Assembly (NCBI GenBank): GCA_963921195.1
Contig: OY992538.1
Span: 2,232,001 to 2,296,000, forward strand
Reading direction: 5' to 3'
Source: Pegoplata infirma
Taxonomy: Eukaryota; Arthropoda; Insecta; Diptera; Anthomyiidae
DNA: 64,000 bases
Below, in pieces: positions 12,120 to 22,705 of the stretch; position 1 is the stretch's first letter; every line of letters starts with the position of its first letter. Both the position numbers and the translations under genes were made by a program. Below the pieces are notes generated by a model. It saw only the letters and a list, made by a program, of their open reading frames with translations. It had not been told where the DNA came from and searched no databases.

Positions 12120-13260
12120 TCTCCCCTAAATCCTTCAAAAAATTAATGATAACCGATAAACAGACGAAACTTATTTAACTTTAAAATTTAAAATTTAAAC
12201 TTATTGAATAAAAAACCATGAGTTTTGGACAAAGACACATGATTTCACTGCATCATAATTGCGCATTAATCAGCGCTACAAAAATTTCCAATATAATTGA
12301 AAATTTTTGAAATGTAATTAAAATTTTTATACCCTCCAACCACAGTATGGGGGTATACTCACTTTGTCATTCCGTTTGTAACGCATGAAAATATCGGTCG
12401 GGGACCCCATAAAGTATATATATTATTGATCTATGATCGATTCTAAGTCATTCTATGAATGTCCGTCCGTCCGTCTGTATAAAACACGATTCAGTCCAAA
12501 ATAAAAGAGCTAGACCCCTGAAAATTGGTCAGAATATGTATAATGTTCATAGGCCGGTTAAGTTCGGAAATGGGCAAAATCGGGCCAGGGGGAAAAAAGT
12601 TCCCCCTTAACAAACTAAAAAAACTTCTTAAAAAACGCCATTTTTACATCTTTTTTTGCCATTATTGTTAAACAAATGAAATCTTTTTAGGTCAGAAGGG
12701 GTTTAGACTCCTGAACTTAGACCCAGGGGGCTGGAAAATTTAGTTTTTTTTTACCCGCCCCCTTTTGTGGGCGTGGATTTAAAAAAAACCATTAAAATAA
12801 TGAGAAAATGGCATTACTAAATTGCAAAAAGCATAATAAATAAATTAGTTAACATTTATCGCGATGGGGAAAGTATCCCTCACCACCCCCACCGAGCCCC
12901 CCCTCCCCCAAAAAAAACGACCCTGGATTTTTTTATATGTTTTAACATGTTGGAGGGTATCATAGATTCGGCATAGCCGAATTTAACACTCTCACTTGTT
13001 TTGTTTATAAATGGTAATATCTGAAATATAAATGGAAGTTTCAGAAATATAATTTGAAATTTTCGAAATATAATTGGAAATTTTTTAAATGTAATTGGAT
13101 ATCTTAGGCAATATTTCTTCCAAATGCTTGCAGGGAGTCAACTGATTTTCAGAATAAGTCAATTGTATTTAAGATTTTCCAATTGTATTCAGAAATAGTC
13201 AATTGTATTTCAGATTTTGTAATTTGTATTTCAGAAATAGTTAAATGTGCTTCATCTTTA
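12120..13260. repeat. Degenerate ATAATTGGAAATTT foldback-like tract split by an insertion
   Basis: Before 12328 and from 13005 to 13130 the DNA repeats words like AAATATAATTGGAAATTTT. From 13160 to 13250 it repeats the complement-like CAATTGTATTTCAGA. This looks like an old relative of the 21-bp-unit foldback at 56.4-58.2 kb, cut by the element at 12328-12998. The relationship is an inference from word similarity. Confidence 0.4.
12328..12998 (+). mobile_element. TATACCCTCCA element, 671 bp, copy 1
   Basis: It starts TATACCCTCCAACCACAGTA, has a CCGTCCGTCCGTCTGT tract at about 12464-12479, and ends after the hairpin ATTCGGCATAGCCGAAT (12966-12982) with ACTCTCACTTG. A second copy in opposite orientation lies at 21695-22357, with remnants near 23.7, 35.7 and 38 kb. 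I recall this sequence as widespread in fly genomes. It has no transposase, and I do not assign a superfamily. Confidence 0.8.
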
Positions 13261-13479
13261 TTCTGCTTAAATCAGCTCTAAAAAGATACATGAATTCACT
13301 GCATCTTTATAGCGTTTTTTTCAGCGCTTTAAAGAGATGTGAATTCAGAGCATCTTAAGAGCGCTTTTTCGGTGTATCCAACTAGCGCTCTGAAGTGTGA
13401 CATCGCCTTAGAGAATCATGCATGAATTCAGCAGGTTTGGATGCGCTCCTTGACTCGAGTTTCCTTTCCAAAAGCTGCT

Positions 13480-13896
13480 GCCAGTTCAGCAAAATTTCTG
13501 CTGGGTTGGTAATGAGTACTAATTACTCGCTGCGTTACTTTATACCCAAATAAATGCCTTACTTTTAACTTACTATGTAACTAAATTTGCAATCTGAATT
13601 TTAAATATGAGTTAAGTTTCATAAACAAATGTAATAAACCATTTTACTGTTAACTATTTTTCTCTCATTTAATAAGAGCAACTAAACAACAATGCAGTTA
13701 CTTTTGTCAACTTTTCGTAAGCGAGCTAGGAATGGGCTATTATTTGTCAGCTTTTTCGCAAGCGAACTAAGAAGGCCTTGCCTCCAATGACATCGCCTTG
13801 TTAAAGTAATTAACAATGAAATTGGGACGTAATTAGTTACTCATTTTCGTTATAAACCCTTAAGTTAATTACTTGGTAATGGAAGTTTTTGCTGGG
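13480..13896. mobile_element. CCCAGCAAAAACTT MITE family, copy in 13.5-13.9 kb
   Basis: The right end is GGAAGTTTTTGCTGGG. The interior (GGTAATGAGTACTAATTACT, GTTAATTACTTGGTAATGG) matches 62640-62860 and 62909-63140. The left end shows GCTGGG in the opposite sense, suggesting rearrangement or two abutting copies. Confidence 0.6.
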
Positions 13897-14018
13897 AAAA
13901 AACCTAAAAATATGCAATAAAAAAATAAATGTGTACAATAAAGATCTTGTTTTCATACGAAAAACTTCTTAAAAAGCAAAAAATAACACCGGGCTAAAAT
14001 ATTAAGATTTAATACTTT

Positions 14019-14760
14019 ACACGGTGAGCCTCAGCGATTTTCAGGTTGAACTTTAGTGTCGACGAAAAGTGTAAGCGCAGTTCGATTTCTACAAGGTTAA
14101 ATGTCACAAAACTATTAACAGCGAAATCGTAGCTGCTCGCATTCGTGAGATAACGCGAAATTAGTGTTTTTGTATTTTTTAAAATTTTGACATTCTAGTT
14201 TTTTAAATATTATCAAAAACTGAGTACACGGTTTTATTTGTACTTATTTAAAGGTCACAAAACGGTAAACATCAAAATCCTAGTTAGCGAGAAATCGCGA
14301 AATTAATTTTTGGCTGTTTTTGTTTTCGTTTTTTATCTTTACATAGGTTTCTTTAAAATTTTGTAAAAACATGGTATGCAGTTTTACTTGTCCTTGATCA
14401 AAGGTCACACAGCTATTGACATCGAAATTGTAGGTGTTAAATTTCGCGAGATATCGCGTAATTATATAATTTTTTTTTATTATTTATTTATATTTTAAAC
14501 CCGGCTCTTTAGTTTTTGAAAAAATTAATTTTTATTTGTGTTTTTGCTAATTTATACTTAAAAGTTGGAAATATGCGCAAAATATGCACTTAAAACCAAA
14601 ATATGCAAAAATTAGTTTTTTATCAAAATATGCAAAACTATGTAAGAACAAATCGATGCCATTTTAACGTGAATTTCTTGGTTCGGAGAGATAATTGGTC
14701 GATATCGTTTTTACACTATCGACAAAAAACTTGCATTTGCATGGAAATCACATCCCTAGT
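14019..14760 (+). repeat. Dispersed repeat, copy 2 (ACACGGTG family)
   Basis: Closely similar to 3291-3560 at its start. It contains three degenerate units of about 150 bp, each with a GGTCACAAAACNGTNAACATC-like start (about 14100, 14252 and 14403) and an ATTTCGCGAGATATCGCG-like end. Confidence 0.6.
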
Positions 14761-16339
14761 AGTAACCGAGGGGGAACAATGGGCCATATTGGAATACGAT
14801 CGGTCATAGGGGCATAAAATGACACAACTATTTGTATTGAATTAAAAGTTATTTCAGCCTGATCCGTAATTAGCCAAAAATTCTAAGCTGATTTTATTGA
14901 AATTTTCCCTACATATACTTCTAACCGAGGCCGGAAAAATAGTATAATATAGAAAAAACAGAGAAAGATTTAGAATACCTTATTTAGAACTTAGAAAATT
15001 TCTGGCAGAAAGAAGAAAGAGTCACTTAGGGTTTTTTTATATTTTTTATTAGAAAACAAAAAATAAAGTAAGAATACCCTGCCGTATGTAGCCGGGAAAT
15101 GGAACCCAGTCCAAACATGCCCCAATTGGATCATTATTTGGTTAGATTTTGAATAAAAAAAAATCTTGCTAAAATGAGAATGAACGCTTAACTGCACAGA
15201 AAAAAATAAAAAAAAAACTAATTTTGAGTAAATTTTTAATATTATTGAGTAAAAAAATACTCAATTGTGCACCAGTAAACGATTTAATAGCACTGAGTAA
15301 ACTTTTAATAAAAATTTATTAAATGTATGCCAAAAAATTTTTGTAAACTTTTAATTGACACAATTAAAACTTTATTCAAAATCTTTCGTTTTTCTTAACT
15401 AAGTTTTTAAATGTGTCAAGTAAAAATTTACTCAAAATTCATCAATTTACTTTTATTAAAAGTTTAAAAAAGTTTTACATTAAAAAAAAAAAATTTTTTC
15501 AAACTTTTACCAAATATACCCAAGCAGAAATTGACGACGGTTATAAAAAAAAAGCGTTCTGAAAGCACTGCACACTGGGCCGAGATGGTAGTTTTTTTGG
15601 CCAAAACTAAAATAAACAAAATTATTAAATTAAAAAAAGCGAATGCACTATTGTATTAAGTATGACTTGCTGCACCTTGTCTGTAATTTTTGTAAAAATC
15701 GGTACACCCATTCTCTTGGAATGATCCATCAAAGATAAAATATGTATGCTTAAATCTCCATATACCGTAATCAAAAAAGCTAGCAAGTTTATACATTATT
15801 AAGATGGGACCTTGTTTTTTTTTTGGGGGATTAATTTATTTGACAAAGGGAATTACAACATGTAAATGGGTATGAACAGCTCTTTTTCCCTGTTTTTTTT
15901 TTGATGATTTTTGATATTTTTATATAAATTTTGAAAAATTGTTCCATTTGATATAGTTGTTCCAAAATGTTCCGCGACATAATCCAAAAGTTAGGATGCC
16001 AAAATGTTCGTTGGTTTACCAGCTTTCAGACTGACCTGCCCGCTTTTGCCCGTTTTTTCATCTGCGTATATAATATCAATAGAAAGGGAGATGAACAAGT
16101 CTAAAGTTGTTAAAATGAACCTTTTTTATTGAATTAAATTAATTTTATGAATTAACAATTTTCAAGTTTTTCCTAAAGTACATACATAGTGTTTTTCTAT
16201 ATTAATACGGGATAAAATGAAACCCGGTTACCCAAAAACCCGAATACAAAAAAAAACCGGTTACGAGAAAAACCCGGTTACACGAAAAATATTTTTTTTA
16301 TCGTATTAAAATTTGTTTTTAATACATTGAAAAAAAAAT

Positions 16340-18015
16340 AATTACCCGGTTAGGCGGTCCTGACAGCTTTTTGAAAGAGTGTGGAACTTTTGATAACGAT
16401 GAGTTAAAAAAAGTGTTTTTTTTAAACGGGTTTTCAAAAAAAAAATATTTTTTCTAATTTTTTTCTAAATTTTATTTCCATTACATTTTTTAAAACGGGC
16501 ACAAGCTGGCAACTATTATGGAAAGTGTGGATAGGAAGAATAATTCTGGCCCAGACAGTTTTTTGAAAGGGCGTGGAACTTTTGATAACGATGAGTTTAA
16601 AAAAGGGGTTTAAATAAAAAAATATTTTATTTTTTCAAATTTTTAATATTTCAATAACATTTGCCTAAACGGGCACAAGCGGGCAACATTTTTAGATAGA
16701 AGGGATAAAAAGGAAAATTTTGGCCCAGACAGTTTTTTGAAAGGGAGTGGAACTTTTGATAACGATGGGCTTAAAAACGGGGTTTACAAAAAAAAATCAG
16801 ATTTTTATAAACTCTTATTTCAATTAAATTTTTGAAATCGGGCACAAGCGGGAATTTTTTTTGGAAAGTGTAAATAAAAAGGATAATTCTGGCCCAAACA
16901 GTTTTTTGAAAGGGCGTGGAACTTTTGTTCACAATGAGTTTTAAAAAAGGGGGTTTTCACAAACATTTTTTTATTTTTTTTTAATTTTTGGTATTTTAAT
17001 CTCATTTGTGTAAACGGGCACAAGCGGGTAAGTTTTTTCTAAGGTGGGGTTAAAAAAGGCTAATTCTGGCCCAGACAGTTTCTTGAAAGAGCGTGGAACT
17101 TTTGATGAGTTTAAAAAGAGGGGTTTCAGAAAAAAAACTAATTTTTTCAATTTTTTATTAGCCCTTATTAGAAGTAATTTTTTTTTTTTGAAAACGGGCA
17201 CAGACGAGTAACTTTTTTGGAAAGGGCTGATAAAAAGGGCAATTCTGGCCTAGACAGTTTTTTGAATGGGAATGGAACTTTTGATGACGATAACTTTAAA
17301 AAGGGGGTTTTCAAAAAAATACCAATTTTTTCCAATTTTTTATAAACTTTTAATTTAATTTTTGAAAACGGGCACAAGCGGAAAAGTTTTTTGGAAAGTG
17401 GGGATAAAAAGGATAATTCTGGCCCAGACAGTTTTTTGAAAGAGCGTGGAACTTTTGATGAGTTTAAAAAGGGAGTTTTCAGAAAAAAAAAAAAAAATTT
17501 CCAATTTTTTATTAGCCCTTATTAAAAGTAAATTTTTGAAAACGGGCACAGGCGGGCAACTTTTTTGGAAAGTGCTGATAAAAAGGGTAATTCTGGCCCA
17601 GACAGTTTTCTGAAAGGGCGTGGAACTTTTTATGACGATGAGTTTATAAAGAGGGTTTTCAAAAAAAAAAATTTTCAATTTTTTATAAGCTCATTTTTCA
17701 ATTCAATTTTTGAAAACGGGCACAAGCAGGTAACTTTTTTGGAAAGTGCTGATACAAAGGATAATTCTGGTCCAGACAGTTTTTTGAAAGGCCGTGGAAC
17801 TTTCCATAACGATGAGTTCTTAAAAGGGGGTTTTCAAAAATGAAATAATTTTTTTCATTTTTTTATAAATTTTATTTAAATTTCATTTTTGAAAACGGGC
17901 ACAAGCGGGCAACTTTTTTGGAAAGTGTGGATAGAAAGGATAATTCTGGCCCAGACAGTTTTTTGAAAGGGCGTGGAACTTTTGATAACGATGAGTATAA
18001 AAAGGGGGTTTTCAA
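16340..18015 (+). repeat. About ten tandem units of 175 bp
   Basis: GGCCCAGACAGTTTTTTGAA recurs every 173-181 bp (for example 16549, 16723, 17073, 17423, 17599, 17953), each time preceded by AACGGGCACAAGCGGG. Unit spacing is mostly not a multiple of three, so the open frames on both strands (for example 17355-17678 minus and 17565-17843 plus) are by-products of the repeat. Confidence 0.9.
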
Positions 18016-18077
18016 AACAAAAACAATTTTTTTTTCAATTGTTTATAAACTTTTTTCAATTATATTTCGGAAAAAGG

Positions 18078-18250
18078 TATATTCACGTGATTTAAATGAA
18101 AATCATTCACGCTCACGCGTGAATCACGTTATTTTTAAACTTTTTTTTTTAATTCAATTTTTAAAAACTTTTATATAACGTGATTTAAGTGAATATCACT
18201 CACTCTCACGCGTGAATCACGTTGTTTTTTGAGTCACGCAAATCACGGGA
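18078..18250. repeat. CGTGATTCACGCGTGAG repeats
   Basis: Two inverted-symmetric clusters, ATTCACGCTCACGCGTGAAT and CTCACTCTCACGCGTGAATC. Similar words occur at 34278-34562, 43071-43327 and 63815-63895. Confidence 0.6.
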
Positions 18251-18842
18251 CCAGAGACCATCTCCAATTCAAAAACATAAACAAAAGACAAGTTTCTCTT
18301 CATTTGTTTCATCTATAACATCTGTAAATTTTATTAAAAATTAAGTGTCCACCCTGAAACAGTTTCCTTGTAGGTCCGATTCCAAAAAGTTTCAAGTCAC
18401 TTATTTATTACCCTAATATAGGCTTATATTCTGAATTTCAACAAAATCGATTAACATTTACGACCTGTAGAGACTTTTGGCCAAAAAACCTACCATCTCG
18501 GCCCAGTGTGCACTGTAACAAAAAAAGAACGTTCTCAAAACGTTATTTTCGAACGCTTTGCGAGCGTTCTCGAAAAGCGTTCTGAAAGCACTGTAACAAA
18601 AAAAAAGCATTCTCAAAACGCTTTATTCGAACGCCTTGAGAGCGTTTTCGAAAAGCGTTTTGAAAGCACTTTATTAACAAAATACATGTTCGTTTCAAAA
18701 TTAAATGGTTTTAAAGCAGTTTTTGCAAACGTTTTTAATTTTTTTTCGTAGTACATACAAGTATAGTATTTTTTAGATTATACTCAATTTTAAACAAATT
18801 GTTATAAAAACATTTTGTTAAATCAAATTAAATAATTTTTCC

Positions 18843-19091
18843 CTACCACCACATTGAAAACGCAAAATTTTGAAAACATGAAACATTTTTTAATTTGTTA
18901 ATAATTTCGTTATAAAATTTACAAATAATGCATTTAACTTCTACAATATGCACACTGACTTCAATAACATCTTCACGTAAATTTTTAACGTTATAAAGAC
19001 CTATTTCTTTTGATGGAATTGGATAGACAAAATAATCGTTTATTTCATTAAAGATGTTGCCTTTTAAATATATATTAGGTCTGTTCCACAA
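18843..19091 (-). pseudogene. Coding-like stretch of unknown function, truncated by a MITE
   Basis: A minus-strand frame of 82 codons has an amino-acid composition more protein-like than its surroundings. It has a hydrophilic start, then FVYPIPSKEIGLYNV, then EVSVHIVEVKCIICKF. The first few residues derive from the MITE at 19078-19663, and the frame stays open on the other side of that MITE if the insertion is ignored. I do not recognise the protein. It lies inside the CCCA..TGGG element and might be a decayed piece of its autonomous partner. Chance openness in AT-rich DNA is a real alternative. Confidence 0.22.
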
Positions 19092-19663
19092 CGTTACCGC
19101 GGGTGCCCGCGGGTACCCAAACCAACCCGAAAAGCGTTCCCGTACGCAAAAATTGGGTAAATGAGAGAGTTTTTGAGAGAATAAATTAGTTTCTCATTTT
19201 ACCGAACTTAACTTACCCGCACTTTTTTTTCGGGTAAATTGGTAACAGACAGATGTTAAAAAAACAGCTGTTTTTTTTGTGAAGCCAAATTGGAACTTAC
19301 CCGCACTTTTTTTTCGGGTAAATTGGTAACAGACAGATGTTAAAAAAACAGCTGTTTTTTTTGTGAAGCCAAATTGGAAATTTAAATAAAATAAAGAACT
19401 AAACCAAGGAAATATGTTATTTCAATACAAAAAAAGATAATTTGTTATTAAAATAAATATTTGAAATTTGTTTTCTTGTTTAAAGTAATTTTTCTTACGA
19501 AAATATTTTAGCGTTATTGGTTTGTTTACATTTTCTATTATTTTGGGCTTGAAATGTGGTTTTTAGCGTTCCCGTACTTTTGTGTATTTTTGTGGTATCG
19601 TGAGAGGTTTTTTGATTTGCTCTCATTTTACCGAACTTTACCCGGAAAGTTCTGGAACACACC
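19078..19663. mobile_element. GGTCTGTTCCA MITE, 586 bp, TA target
   Basis: The left end GGTCTGTTCCACAACGTT and the inverted right end GGTGTGTTCCAGAACTTT are flanked by TA. Both subterminal regions carry GCGTTCCCGTAC and CTCATTTTACCGAACTTa. It is nested in the CCCA..TGGG element. Confidence 0.75.
19211..19378 (+). repeat. Perfect 84-bp tandem duplication
   Basis: The block starting ACTTACCCGCACTTTTTTTT at 19211 is repeated without visible change from 19295. It contains CGGGTAAATTGGTAACAGAC and the palindrome AACAGCTGTT. Identity implies a very recent event or an assembly artefact. Confidence 0.95.
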
Positions 19664-19717
19664 TATTATCACATATTTGTTTAGATCGATTTGTACTTTT
19701 TTCTACTTTGTTTACAG

Positions 19718-19827
19718 ACCATCTGGTTTTGCAATTTGAAAGCGAAACAGAACAAACCAATTTTACAAAAATTAGCCGCTGGCTGGCTGCAGTAAAGGAC
19801 AGAATGGGAGGAAGAAAGTCCCTATAA
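19718..19827 (+). pseudogene. Exon-like 3' fragment of unknown origin
   Basis: A pyrimidine-rich tract ending TTTGTTTACAG resembles a 3' splice site (19708-19717). It is followed by an open stretch of balanced composition, read as HLVLQFESETEQTNFTKISR then WLAAVKDRMGGRKSL and a stop (TAA at 19825). I do not recognise it. It could be the last exon of the element's own protein or captured host sequence. The opposite strand is also open here, so the evidence is weak. Confidence 0.25.
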
Positions 19828-20430
19828 ATAAATTAGTTTACTTTTTTTATGAAGTTTACTTTTACTAAGTTTACTTTTTTTATTACATTGAATTTAATTT
19901 TTATTTTCTAAAATACTTTTATAAAAAAAATATCTACAATTAACGAATAAAAAAAAATATCTGCTTTATATGAAGTCCTTTAAAGTACTGTTTTTTCTTA
20001 TTTCAATCGCTGGAAAATATCTTTAATTTTTGTATTTAAGCTCTTTATAAGTGCTTTACTTTTGGTTTTTAAAGCGCTTTCATGACTTTAAACAAAACGT
20101 TCTGAAAGCACTTTTTTAAAACGCTTTTAAAACGCTTTAAACCTAGCGTAGATCGATGTTATCATTCGGATCATCTGAAAGCGCTTTGAAGATGGTAAAT
20201 GGAACGCTTGTAGAACCGTCCACAACGCTTTCACAGCGCTTTTGCGATTGTATTTTTCTGACTGGGTATTTATGTCTTATTATAACATTTATATTAAATT
20301 ATATACTTACATTTAAAAGAAAGAATTGAGTTAAATTTTACGTCAATTTAAAAATTACTAAATTTTTTTTTTTTTGAAATTTAAACAAGTGATTACTCAA
20401 AAATTTTTCCCCCATAATTTTTTTTGTGTG

Positions 20431-21420
20431 ATGATGACACAGATTAATCAATAGAATGCTACTTTAAAGTTTTAAAATATTTTAATCTAAAATTACCAGC
20501 AAGATAATATTAATCTTAATATTAAGCATAATTTTCATATTTCCATTTAATATTCATTGCAAAATGACAATGATACTTGCAGTTTCACACTCACAATAAA
20601 CATGTCATAACTTCACTTTCAGATCTAACGTTGTCTACGTTGTTATTAACATCATATCCTTGAAATGCCTTCATTGATATGAACTAAATTAGAAATCATG
20701 TTCTTATGCATGGCCTTCTTAAACAACAGTTCAGGTATCATCACAAACAATAACCATATTGATGTGATGATATTTGTTTTGATGTTTATGGTGATGACAA
20801 AATTGATAGTTAACCAATTGAATGTCCTTGCTATGGCTATGACATTTTTTTTTTCTAATTTTCCCTTAAACTTTTACTGTTGGTTAAGTTGTTTTTTTTT
20901 CTCTTTAAGTCTTGTTCTCTATATTAGCAATACTTAAATGCAGCTTTTTTTTCAAAAAAAAAAAAGTTTCCAAAAATGTATTTTCCTACATCATCATTGC
21001 ATTTCGAATGTCCATCTGTGATATTGTCCTTTTAGCCTAACAAAAAACGTGTTTAAAATATCAATACAGAAGGAGAAAGAACTCTGGCATAACATGTAGA
21101 CAATTTTTCTGGAAATTTATTTTACAGTTTATTTACATCACCCAAAAGGGTCATTTGTTAACTACAAACATTTCAATTTGTATGCCAAAAACGTAGACAT
21201 TGTAGGATGTGATAATATGATAATCACTTGAAATGATAATTTTTAATTGGTTCTTTATTGATTAAGATTTTTCGAATGCAGTTTTTTTCTATTGTATTTA
21301 AATTACAATAGGATACGAATCGGATTGGAATCGATTTCAGAATGCGTTTTCTGGTAAACAAATTTTAGAAAATTTAAGATACAAAAAAATCTTTGTTTGA
21401 ATACACTATTGGTTGTTGAC
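20431..21420. other. No supported feature
   Basis: AT-rich DNA with simple GATGATG-like words near 20758-20800. An 80-codon frame at 20698-20937 is hydrophobic low-complexity sequence and is not treated as a gene. Confidence 0.5.
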
Positions 21421-21422
21421 TA

Positions 21423-21690
21423 GGGTGGCTCGTTTTTGGGATTTTCTCTCTGATCAAATACTAATACCCGCCGAAAGTGTCGGTCCCTCACATGCAAAAT
21501 ATCACTCCGATCGGAGTTTAGCTTCTGTCTCAACTTTGAGCCTCAAAATTGGGACTTTTGCAAAAAATTACGTGAAAAAAAAGGAATGATAGCAGGGAAT
21601 GGTCTCTATGGTAGCAGGTCTTTATTTTTTTTTTTTTTAATTTTTAAACAAAATTTGAATTTTTTAAAGATTGTTTACAAAAACCACATG
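21423..21690 (+). mobile_element. 5' end of a TAGGGTGGC-type element
   Basis: Begins TAGGGTGGCTCGTTTTTGGG and continues with GC-richer sequence (CGAAAGTGTCGGTCCCTCAC). The matching right end was not found, and the segment runs into the TATACCC element at 21695. Confidence 0.4.
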
Positions 21691-21694
21691 GAAA

Positions 21695-22357
21695 CAAGTA
21701 AGAGTGTTAAATTCGGCTGTGCCGAATCTTTTATACCCTCCAACATGTAAAAAAATACAGGGGCGTTTTTTTTTGGGAGGGGGCTTTTGGGGCCACCTCC
21801 CCCTCTCGAAAAATGTTTACTAAATTATTTATTATGTATTTTGCACTAAAGTTAAACAATTTTATCATTATTTAAACTATTTTTTTATATCCACGCACTA
21901 AAAAGGGGGGCAGGCAAAAAAAAAAAAAATTTTTAGTCCCCCGGTCCTAGTGCAGTACTCTGAAGTTCTTCTTGCATAAACTTGTTTCATTTGTTTAACA
22001 AAAATATAAAAAAACATGTAAAAAAAAATCGTGTTTTTTAGAGGTTGGTTTAGATCTTCAAGGGGGAACTTTTTTCCCCCTGGTCCGATTTTACCCATTT
22101 ACGAACTTAACTTGCCTAGGACCATAACACATATGGCCAAATTTCAGGAGGCTAGCTGTTTTATTTTGGACTGCATCGTGCCATCTACAGAGAGACAGAC
22201 GGACGGACAAGCGGACGGACGGACATTCACAGAATGTCTTAGAATCGATCATGGATCAATAATATATATACTTTTTGGGGTCCCTGACCAATATTTCGAT
22301 GCGTTACAAACGGAATGACAAAGTGAGTATACCCCCATACTGTGGTTGGAGGGTATA
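21695..22357 (-). mobile_element. TATACCCTCCA element, 663 bp, copy 2
   Basis: Reverse orientation of copy 1. It runs from CAAGTAAGAGTGTTAAATTC and the hairpin ATTCGGCTGTGCCGAAT (21711-21727) to TGGTTGGAGGGTATA. The central tract has GACGGACGGAC repeats at 22199-22224. Confidence 0.8.
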
Positions 22358-22375
22358 AAAATTGAGTTATGATTG

Positions 22376-22690
22376 AGTTATGACTTTTAGACCCCTTAAT
22401 TTGGTAATTTCGACAGAACAATGACACAACCTACATTCCGACGATGCTTCAATGAGTCAATAGAGCTGTCACTGATGAGCTTCAACGGTCCTAGCACCCG
22501 GTCCTGAAGCTCCGATATAAACCTTGAGGCTCCTGCCCACTTATGGGGTTTGTATTTCATTTTCGGTCGGATATAAGAGGTTTTAATAGTAAGGAAGTTG
22601 GACGTAGTGAATTCGCAAGGCCCCACTAGGAGATCGTCGATAGGTCATGATTGTGTGTATCATTCATGTTCTGCCTCATAGCTTCAACCT
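22376..22690 (-). pseudogene. Non-LTR retrotransposon reverse transcriptase, C-terminal fragment
   Basis: The minus-strand frame at 22396-22626 holds HKWAGASRFISELQDRVLGP followed by SIDSLKHRRNVGCVIVLSKL. This pattern (WAGA....L.LLDRVQ then SL.HRR.VG...LFYR) is typical of the thumb region after the RT palm in Jockey/I-group elements. The catalytic palm with its YxDD motif is absent, no downstream RNase H is visible, and the frame breaks on both sides. The nearest neighbours are a TATACCC element on one side and the CCCGCTTTT element on the other. It is a dead fragment. The clade is not resolved. Confidence 0.7.
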
Positions 22691-22705
22691 CAGTAAGGGG
22701 TTTGG

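Larger units (their letters stand above)
15571..18510. mobile_element. Transib-like element, 2.94 kb, 5-bp TSD, with satellite core
   Basis: Near-perfect TIRs of about 36 bp begin CACACTGGGCCGAGATGGTA on both ends. CACTG flanks at 15566-15570 and 18511-18515. The host repeat unit GAAAGCACTGTAAC nearby (18591-18597 region) shows the uninterrupted target. The interior has no transposase, only AT-rich DNA, CCCGGTTAC-type short repeats (16217-16280), the 175-bp tandem array and CGTGAG-type repeats. Confidence 0.85.
15519..20266. mobile_element. CCCA..TGGG element, 4.7 kb including nested insertions, TA target
   Basis: The ends are CCCAAGCAGAAATTG and, inward from the right, CCCAGTCAGAAAAAT, flanked by TA at 15517-15518 and 20267-20268. 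The uninterrupted MITE at 41.8-42.3 kb supplies the empty site. Its own DNA carries GCGTTCTGAAAGCACTGTAA and AAAACGCTTT words repeated at both ends. It contains the Transib-like element (15571-18510), the MITE (19078-19663) and two weak coding-like stretches. Confidence 0.75.
15195..20430. mobile_element. CACAGAAAAAAATA MITE, split by a 4.7-kb nested insertion
   Basis: The left part at 15195-15518 and the right part at 20267-20430 align to one uninterrupted copy at 41794-42307, reversed. The break falls exactly within ACCAAAyATATTTATGTC, leaving TA on both sides. The outer flanks no longer show a clear TA pair, so the ends are approximate. Confidence 0.75.

Noticed and set aside
16820..18178. 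Overlapping frames on both strands with GPDSFLKGRGTF-type repeats
   Set aside because: The 173-181-bp units are mostly not multiples of three and both strands are open. The pattern is explained by the tandem array.
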